Part shown: positions 59,001 to 64,000 of the stretch, piece by piece
How positions within the stretch are numbered: the first letter of the stretch is position 1
How the letters are laid out: each line of letters starts with the position of its first letter
DNA from: Chitinophagales bacterium
Lineage (GTDB): Bacteria; Bacteroidota; Bacteroidia; Chitinophagales; CAIOSU01
NCBI GenBank assembly: GCA_018401955.1
Contig: JAGYJT010000008.1
Span: forward strand, 1-64,000
Length of the DNA stretch: 64,000 nt
Direction: 5' to 3'
Program-made: the position numbers and the translations under genes
Notes under the pieces: generated by a model
What the model was told of the DNA's origin: nothing
What the model saw: the letters and a program-made list of their open reading frames with translations, nothing else
Databases searched by the model: none

Positions 59001-59764
59001 TTGCTTACCTTTTCGGAGTAGTATTTTACAAACCAGCGTGGTACAATGTCAGGGTTAAAGTCATCCCATTGTTTCTCTCCATCTATTTGTTTAAAGTGAG
59101 CAAATAATACAGGTTTTTTGCCCGTATTGTCAAAAAAGTATGCTTGGTAAGCTATTTGGGCCGCATCATATAATTGATCTAATGAGCGGTAGTAGCGACT
59201 TTCAATTTTATCAGGTGGCACGTTATGCCCAAGTTCTTTAACTCTGATTTTTACCCTGTCTTTATTGAATTCTGGACTTTCTGTTGAAACAAAGTAAAGA
59301 TAGACCTTGTAACCAGCATCCTGTGCGCTACGCATTATATCAAGCTTGGATGGGTGAGAAAAGACCGTTTCGAAGGAAAATTTTCGTTTTTCAACCAGTA
59401 ATTTTTTCCTTAAAAAGTCTGCCAGGATTTGTGCCAAGCGCTCATCAGCTAATTCGTCAGCTAGTATCAATTTATCGCCTTTAAGGTCGAAACAGTTTTT
59501 AAAGGCTTTTTCAGAAAACCCTTCACCTAATAATCCTGAAGAAAGGGCTTCTGAAAGCAGCTCTTCAATGGATGTAAAAATTTCATATTTGTCGAAGGTA
59601 AATGTTCCGTTACGTAACTCTTTGGCAAAATCATCAGCATTAATATAGATACCAAAGTCGATAGGGGCATTGTTAATTGTATATTCCCTTACGGATTTAA
59701 TGATTGTACTTTTTCCAGACCCATTCGGTCCAGCAAATACACGCATCCGGAGTTCGTCCGACAT
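58997..59764 (-). CDS. Zeta toxin family kinase
   Basis: A 255-residue zeta/PezT-like protein. Walker A is FAGPNGSGKSTIIKS, and further family marks are YINADDFAKEL, RKFSFETVFSHPSKLD, FVSTESPEFNKDRVKIRVKE and GHNVPPDKIESRYYRSLDQL. Zeta toxins phosphorylate UDP-N-acetylglucosamine and block wall synthesis; many Bacteroidota versions are unproven and may have other targets. The ATG at 59764 overlaps the stop of the small upstream gene by one base (TAATG), and its own TGA overlaps the GH31 start by four. It is lower in GC than the genes around it. Confidence 0.82.
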   Translation of the reverse strand: MSDELRMRVFAGPNGSGKSTIIKSVREYTINNAPIDFGIYINADDFAKELRNGTFTFDKYEIFTSIEELLSEALSSGLLGEGFSEKAFKNCFDLKGDKLILADELADERLAQILADFLRKKLLVEKRKFSFETVFSHPSKLDIMRSAQDAGYKVYLYFVSTESPEFNKDRVKIRVKELGHNVPPDKIESRYYRSLDQLYDAAQIAYQAYFFDNTGKKPVLFAHFKQIDGEKQWDDFNPDIVPRWFVKYYSEKVSK

Positions 59765-60003
59765 TAGTCCACTATAATTTTATCAGGTGTCGGTTTGGCT
59801 TCTAATTCTGAAACGCGGGTCTTGTTTCCATCTTTATCTACTTTAATTACCCAGCCATCCTCAACTTTCATTACATAACCCATCAACTCCATAGCCTTAG
59901 CAGCTTTGTCGCGAGTGCCTTTATTAACGGCTCTCACTAAGGCTCTTTTTGTAAGGGGAGCTAATTTCTTCCTATCCGTCTTTTTTTTGGTCTTTTCTGC
60001 CAT
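59764..60003 (-). CDS. Putative antitoxin of the zeta-type module
   Basis: A 79-residue, strongly basic N-terminal protein (MAEKTKKKTDRKKLAPLTKR) followed by a helix (RAVNKGTRDKAAKAMELMGY) and a beta-strand segment (VEDGWVIKVDKDGNKTRV). Size, position directly upstream and the 1-base overlap with the zeta-type gene suggest the antitoxin. It is not an epsilon-type three-helix antitoxin; its later half resembles the 'V-x-DG-x-V' ends of proteins seen next to zeta genes. Assignment rests on context. A promoter precedes it. Confidence 0.62.
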   Translation of the reverse strand: MAEKTKKKTDRKKLAPLTKRALVRAVNKGTRDKAAKAMELMGYVMKVEDGWVIKVDKDGNKTRVSELEAKPTPDKIIVD

Positions 60004-60008
60004 AAGTC

Positions 60009-60039
60009 TAAAGATAATTAATCGTTTGCATCAGTGCAA
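60009..60039 (-). promoter_or_regulatory. Promoter of the antitoxin-zeta toxin-GH31 unit
   Basis: On the minus strand TTG (60039-60037), a 20-base spacer and TATCTTTA (60016-60009), one mismatch from TAnnTTTG. The leader before the ATG at 60003 would be nearly absent. No second promoter was found before the GH31 gene. Confidence 0.5.
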
Positions 60040-60100
60040 TTATTTAACAATTGCCCAAGTCTGTTGGTTTCAAATCCCCCATTTCAAATCTCATATCTGA

Positions 60101-61906
60101 TCACAAAACCTTCGTTTTCCCCATTCCAAAGCGTAATAACCCCAACGCCACCATTGCCGTAACCAACCAAATGGCCGCCAACTGGTAATCGCCGAAGATG
60201 AACTTGCCCACACCAAATAGAGTAGCATAGGTAAACGTAATGCCCGATAACCAACAAAGGGCCAAGTAGCCCGGCTTAAAGCCTACTGGCTGTGTAATAC
60301 TGATGGGTGCCCACCAACCACCGGGCTGAACCTTGTTATAGAAATGGGTAAGCGTTGCCTTTTTAGTGGGTTCGGTAAGAAACGTAACGAAAAGCCATGA
60401 TGCAGTAGTAAAGCCTACCGTAAGAAAGAAACTATTAGGAAACTCCCAGCCGAGGATAAATTTACTGATACCAAAGCCGATGAACGGCGCTATGGTGGCG
60501 GCAATTTCGCTCCAAGCATTGATGCGCCACCAATACCAGCGCAGTATCAATACCAACCCAAGGCCGGCGCCACATTCCATGATGAATTTCCAAGTGTCTT
60601 CGATACTCGTGATAAAAGGCGTAACGCCAATGCCTAATATGCAAAGAAAGACTGTTGCTAAACGAGAGGCGGTAATCAGTTCCTTGTCGGTTTTGGCATG
60701 CTTGCTCTTCTTAAATTCTTGGTCGTCTAGTAGCTTTGATCCGATTTTAGGCTGCTCGTTGTTGGGATTGCCCTCGCTAAAGCGTTTGTACACATCATTT
60801 ACCAAATAGCCAGCGCCCCAGTTAAGTTGCGTGGATATGGTGCTTAGGTAGGCCGCCAAAAACGCCACCACCAGCAAGCCTTTTAGTCCTACGGGCAGAA
60901 AATCATTCATGGCGTATATGTAGCCCATGCCGGGCTCGTTCAAACCAGGATATAATACAATGCAACACAGCGCTACCAATATCCACGGCCACGGGCGCAG
61001 GCAGTAGTGCGCCACTTGAAACAAAAGCGTAGCATATACGGCTTGGTTTTCGTCTTTGGCACTCATCATGCGTTGGGCAACATAGCCGCCACCGCCGGGC
61101 TCAGCACCGGGGTACCAGCTGCTCCACCACTGCACTCCGATAAAGGCCAAAAATGCCCCAACGGTAATGGTAAGGGTGCTGCCCATATCGGCAGCAGTAT
61201 TGCCTATGGAAGGAAAGAATTCAAATGCCCAAGGTTTATCGGCCAGCTTTTCTTGTAAGCCGCTAATGCCGCCAATTTGCTCGGAGTTAACCACTAAATA
61301 GGCCAGCACCACGGTACCTGTCATAGCAATGGTAAACTGCACCACATCGGTAACCGCCACACCCCATAAACCCGAAATAGTGGTGTATATAACCGCCACA
61401 GCCATGGCACCAGCCACATACCATATCACTTGATCGGGTGGTATACCGAACATACCCTTGAGAATGCTGGCCAAGGCCACGTTTACCCAGCCAATAATCA
61501 AAACATTCATAAACAAGCCGAGATAAACCGCCCGCAACCCACGCAAAAAGGCCGCTTCCGGACCGCTATATCGCAGCTCAATCAGTTCCACTTCGGTAAT
61601 TACCCCCGAGCGCCGCCAAAGCCTAGCGAAAAAGAAAGTAGTGAGCATGCCGCCAGCCAACATGTTCCACCAAAGCCAGTTGCCACTAATACCGTTTTTG
61701 GCCACTAGGCCCGTTACAGCCAATGGCGTGTCGGCAGCAAAAGTGGTAGCTACCATGCTAATTCCAGCAATATACCAAGGCAAGTTGCGCCCGCCAAGGA
61801 AAAAGTCGGTCAAGCCACCTGATGCCCGCTTGCGGTAGTATAAGCTGATGCTTAAAGACAATGCTAAAAAGCCGATAATGATAATCCAATCGAGGGTAGC
61901 GAGCAT
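60101..61906 (-). CDS. Sodium:solute symporter family transporter
   Basis: A 601-residue inner-membrane symporter of the SSS family, about 14 helices. Family marks are DFFLGGRNLPWYIAGISMVA, TTFAADTPLAVTGLVAKNG, VIYTTISGLWGVAVTDVVQF, and AAYLSTISTQLNWGAGYLVN with a DVYKRF loop. It uses the sodium gradient to import a small solute, typically a sugar, carboxylate or amino acid. The substrate cannot be read from the sequence. It lies 97 bases upstream of the antitoxin-zeta-GH31 unit on the same strand, so sulfoquinovose or another GH31 product is one candidate substrate; this is inference from position only. Confidence 0.9.
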   Translation of the reverse strand: MLATLDWIIIIGFLALSLSISLYYRKRASGGLTDFFLGGRNLPWYIAGISMVATTFAADTPLAVTGLVAKNGISGNWLWWNMLAGGMLTTFFFARLWRRSGVITEVELIELRYSGPEAAFLRGLRAVYLGLFMNVLIIGWVNVALASILKGMFGIPPDQVIWYVAGAMAVAVIYTTISGLWGVAVTDVVQFTIAMTGTVVLAYLVVNSEQIGGISGLQEKLADKPWAFEFFPSIGNTAADMGSTLTITVGAFLAFIGVQWWSSWYPGAEPGGGGYVAQRMMSAKDENQAVYATLLFQVAHYCLRPWPWILVALCCIVLYPGLNEPGMGYIYAMNDFLPVGLKGLLVVAFLAAYLSTISTQLNWGAGYLVNDVYKRFSEGNPNNEQPKIGSKLLDDQEFKKSKHAKTDKELITASRLATVFLCILGIGVTPFITSIEDTWKFIMECGAGLGLVLILRWYWWRINAWSEIAATIAPFIGFGISKFILGWEFPNSFFLTVGFTTASWLFVTFLTEPTKKATLTHFYNKVQPGGWWAPISITQPVGFKPGYLALCWLSGITFTYATLFGVGKFIFGDYQLAAIWLVTAMVALGLLRFGMGKTKVL

Positions 61907-62042
61907 GGGGTGGTGGTTTGGCTAATGGCCTAAAAATAACGCATTAATTTTATCATCTTTAAGCAGATATTAACAGTGAGTTATCTACTGGTGTATTTTT
62001 AACCACCTCGTCTGAGCCGAGGCAAGCAAAAGGGCACCAAGA

Positions 62043-62112
62043 AAACCACACAACGCACACAAAGCTATCCCTTAGTGTTCTTTGTGAAACCTTTGTGCAC
62101 GTTGTGGTTAAG
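62043..62112. repeat. Inverted pair of CTTTGTG-type dispersed repeats
   Basis: A minus-oriented piece (CCACACAACGCACACAAAGC, 62047-62066) is followed by a plus-oriented copy at 62069-62112 that matches 39791-39834 at roughly four of five positions, including CTTTGTGCACGTTGTGG. It runs through the first candidate start of the next gene. Confidence 0.75.
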
Positions 62113-62128
62113 CTCGAAACATAAGATT

Positions 62129-62776
62129 ATGGCCTCTCAAACCTCCACCGATTATCCTCGCCTTGCCGCTAAACTGGCCATTGTTGCGGCCTTTTTGGGC
62201 ACCGTGGCCGATTTGCTTCTACTGTACAGCCCAACAGGCGGCTATGAGGTAGGCGACTATCAGTTTTTGGCAGACATCAGCGATAGTCGCATGATGGTTG
62301 GCCACTACCTTGGTATATTCTTTATCCCGCTGGAGATGTTGGGGTTGTTTCAAGTTTACCGTTGCCTAAAGCCCGCTGGTGGCTGGATGCCTTGGGCCAT
62401 TGTTATTGGTGCGCTGTTTATCGGCTACCCAGGCATTGCCTATCATGGCATGGTGGCTTTTATCCATCAAATGATACAACAAGGCACTTTGGATGCAACT
62501 GCCTTGGAACGCGTGCGAATGCTGTCCGAGCCTGTTGGTGCTGCATTGGCAGTAGGCGGTGGATTTGTTGCGGGGCTTATGGTGTATGTTATCCTTAAAA
62601 AGGAAACCCTTTACCCCAAATGGATGGCATGGTGCAACCCCGGTGCGTTTTATGTGCTTTTTGCAGTGTGCTATCTGGTTATTCCAGTGGTGGGCAATGT
62701 ACTGATACCCGCAGGGTTTAATCTGGCTTTTTTGTTGTTTTTTGTTTGCTCGTTGGTGGCGGAGAAGAAGGGCTGA
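62129..62776 (+). CDS. DUF6796-like membrane protein
   Basis: A 215-residue membrane protein with six predicted helices and a conserved-looking centre (VGHYLGIFFIPLEMLGLFQV; GYPGIAYHGMVAFIHQMIQQ). I associate it tentatively with the DUF6796 family; function unknown. The ATG at 62129 is chosen because the longer frame to 62075 lies inside the dispersed repeat. It has 47% GC at 62641-62700, in contrast to the AT-rich cassette that begins 13 bases after its stop. Confidence 0.65.
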   Translation: MASQTSTDYPRLAAKLAIVAAFLGTVADLLLLYSPTGGYEVGDYQFLADISDSRMMVGHYLGIFFIPLEMLGLFQVYRCLKPAGGWMPWAIVIGALFIGYPGIAYHGMVAFIHQMIQQGTLDATALERVRMLSEPVGAALAVGGGFVAGLMVYVILKKETLYPKWMAWCNPGAFYVLFAVCYLVIPVVGNVLIPAGFNLAFLLFFVCSLVAEKKG

Positions 62777-62788
62777 CCGTTGCTGTGA

Positions 62789-62839
62789 GAACCTTGATTA
62801 AGAAAAGGATTGATAGATTGGAAAAGGATTTTTTACATA
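62789..62839 (+). repeat. Left inverted repeat of the 62.8-63.4 kb cassette
   Basis: A 51-base arm from GAACCTTGATT to TTTTTTACATA with core AAAAGGATTGATAGATTGG. Its reverse complement occurs at 63349-63398 with two mismatches and one missing T. It starts 13 bases after the stop of the 62129 gene. Confidence 0.95.
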
Positions 62840-62876
62840 GTTCGGTAAAATCCATTTCCAAATATGGCTCAGAGTT

Positions 62877-63266
62877 TCAGTGTACTTGAATCACAACTTT
62901 ATCCTCCCTTAAGTAATTACCTTGATTGTCAATGATTGCAAAATAGAGTATCCATAACGTTTTATTTACGCCATCTCGAATTAGGTAACCCTTAGTTAAC
63001 TGCTCACATTTATAAGAGGTAATTAGATTAAAAGGTTCTACATCGGCTTCTGTGCAACTCGCAAAATTTACTATAGTGTCAGTGCGGACTATATAATTTT
63101 TAAGAAAGTCTTTAGAATAGGCACTATCGTTAATGGAGATTTCAGTGTCCTCCATTGATGCAATGGTTAACAACAACTCACAAGCGAGTGTTTTATCATT
63201 GCTCACATCTATGGTATCTGGGGATCCGAAGAAAATTAATACTGAATAGGCTACTATTGGTATCAT
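62877..63266 (-). CDS. Hypothetical exported protein inside the inverted-repeat cassette
   Basis: A 129-residue protein with a hydrophobic N-terminus (MIPIVAYSVLIFFGSPD), so probably exported or membrane-anchored, followed by a polar domain with two cysteines (ASCTEADVEP; SYKCEQLTKGYLIRDG) and a beta-rich end (TLWILYFAIIDNQGNYLRED). No family was recognised. I use the ATG at 63266; the open frame continues to a TTG at 63299. It is the only gene between 50-bp inverted repeats and is much more AT-rich than its neighbours: 20 of 60 G/C at 62881-62940 and 14 of 60 at 63301-63360, against 28 of 60 and 35 of 60 in the genes on either side. Confidence 0.62.
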   Translation of the reverse strand: MIPIVAYSVLIFFGSPDTIDVSNDKTLACELLLTIASMEDTEISINDSAYSKDFLKNYIVRTDTIVNFASCTEADVEPFNLITSYKCEQLTKGYLIRDGVNKTLWILYFAIIDNQGNYLREDKVVIQVH

Positions 63267-63348
63267 TGCGAGCTTTATCCTATGTAACTCAAAATACAAA
63301 AATTGTATTGTATCTAATGCCTTTGCTTATATAAATGACTAATTGCAT

Positions 63349-63398
63349 TATGTAAAAATCCTTTTCCAATCTATCAATCCTTTTCCCAATCAAGGTTC
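63349..63398 (-). repeat. Right inverted repeat of the 62.8-63.4 kb cassette
   Basis: Read on the minus strand this arm runs GAACCTTGATTGG...TTTTTACATA and matches the left arm except for GG in place of AA and one T fewer. Its outer nine bases encode the last codons and stop (Glu-Pro-TGA) of the lhgO gene. Confidence 0.95.
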
Positions 63399-64000
63399 AA
63401 ATTTTTTAATAGCCATCTCCGCCAAGGTCAACCCAATTGACAAAGACGAAGTAGCCGCAGGCGAAGGCGCATTGAGCAAATGGATGGCATGTTCTTGCTC
63501 TTCGATATAGAAATCATCCAACAACTTCCCATCCTTACTGCATGCTTGGGCGCGCACCCCTACGCCGCCGGGTATTAAGTCATCAGCTTGTATTTCGGGT
63601 ACTAGTTTTTGTAGGGCTTTGGTGAAGGCGGCCTTGTTCCACGAGCGGTACATTTCGCCCATGCCGGTGCGCCAATAGCGCTTCACAATACTGTGCAATC
63701 CCGGCCAGCGTATGGTTTCTATAAATTCATTGGCTTGAAAGGCAGTGCGGGAATAACCTTCTCGTTTAAAGGCCAATACGGCATTGGGGCCTGCCTCTAG
63801 CCCTCCACCCGCCATGCGGGTAAAGTGCACACCCAGGAATGGAAAGGCCGGGTCGGGTACGGGATAAACCAAGTCTTTTACCAAGTATTCCTTTTCAGGC
63901 TTCACTAACCAATACTCCCCACGGAAGGGGATAATCTGTACATCCAATTTCAACCCTGCCATGGCGGCAATTTTATCGCTGTACAGGCCAGCGCAATTGA
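63390..64000 (-). CDS. lhgO: L-2-hydroxyglutarate oxidase LhgO, C-terminal part
   Basis: The gene continues past the window end; about 203 C-terminal residues are present. LhgO oxidises L-2-hydroxyglutarate to 2-oxoglutarate with FAD and feeds electrons to the respiratory chain. Strong family blocks are IIPFRGEYWLVKPE, LVYPVPDPAFPFLGVHFTRM, GPNAVLAFKREGYSR, GVGVRAQACSKDGKLLDDF and the FAD-binding NAPSPAATSSLSIG. The sequence read beyond the first visible methionine (NCAGLYSDKIAA at 63963-64000) also fits, so the frame is not interrupted. Its last codons are shared with the right inverted repeat of the adjoining cassette. Confidence 0.92.
   Translation of the reverse strand, partial: NCAGLYSDKIAAMAGLKLDVQIIPFRGEYWLVKPEKEYLVKDLVYPVPDPAFPFLGVHFTRMAGGGLEAGPNAVLAFKREGYSRTAFQANEFIETIRWPGLHSIVKRYWRTGMGEMYRSWNKAAFTKALQKLVPEIQADDLIPGGVGVRAQACSKDGKLLDDFYIEEQEHAIHLLNAPSPAATSSLSIGLTLAEMAIKKFEP

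Noticed and set aside
62789-63398. Cassette considered as an insertion sequence with its own transposase
   Set aside because: The 129-residue protein has a hydrophobic N-terminus and no DDE, HUH or serine/tyrosine recombinase motif.

Overview
The window looks like chromosomal DNA of a Bacteroidota bacterium, probably a free-living, surface-polymer-degrading member of a Chitinophagales/Sphingobacteriales-like lineage (the order is a guess). The phylum rests on several sequence features: type IX secretion (T9SS) sorting domains of both type A and type B, SprB repeats, a PorE-like OmpA protein, an Omp28-family protein, promoters of the form TTG-N(16-20)-TAnnTTTG, little use of Shine-Dalgarno sites, and Bacteroidota-type intergenic repeats. 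No rRNA, tRNA, CRISPR array, transposase or prophage block was seen.

Layout. 1-4.5 kb: end of an unidentified gene, PhoX-like protein, fabH, RidA, NlpC/P60 hydrolase. 4.5-6.2 kb: AT-rich hipB-hipS-hipT tripartite toxin-antitoxin operon with two near-identical operators. 6.3-16.6 kb: spondin lipoprotein, large T9SS cargo (choice-of-anchor V, lamin-tail, SprB, PKD), TPR protein, small membrane proteins, Omp28/SprB T9SS cargo, PorE-like protein. 16.8-23.5 kb: quinone-oxidoreductase-like gene, KilA-N gene, and a surface-polysaccharide group (two GNAT acyltransferases, deacetylase, divergent flippase). 23.5-28.4 kb: rnhB and a 1408-residue adhesin with about 12 SprB repeats. 28.7-36.3 kb: penicillin acylase family, Na/Pi cotransporter, then rmlA, SDR epimerase and galE. 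36.3-44 kb: serpin lipoprotein, Cys-rich lipoprotein, DUF4293, thiolase, mosaic T9SS protein amid repeats, ABC-F ATPase. 44-52 kb: DinB/amidohydrolase pair, beta-barrel protein, long PurF, recR, formylglycine-enzyme-like lipid or periplasmic protein, iodotyrosine-deiodinase-like flavoprotein. 52-55.4 kb: coupled operon of Gfo/Idh/MocA oxidoreductase, lipoprotein and polyprenyl-phosphate sugar transferase. 55.6-64 kb: small proteins, a secreted sulfoquinovosidase-like GH31 whose start overlaps the stop of a zeta-type toxin gene, a sodium:solute symporter, a membrane protein, a low-GC gene bounded by 50-bp inverted repeats, and the end of lhgO.

How parts fit together. Secreted cargo (three type A proteins and one type B) and a PorE-like peptidoglycan anchor point to an active T9SS. 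Three separate clusters supply surface-polysaccharide functions: modification and export, nucleotide sugars, and the priming transferase. The most unusual parts are the inverted-repeat cassette at 62.8-63.4 kb, the antitoxin-zeta toxin-sulfoquinovosidase overlap at 56.9-60.0 kb, the HipBST operon with twin palindromic operators, and an iodotyrosine-deiodinase-like enzyme that keeps the three residues binding the halotyrosine zwitterion.
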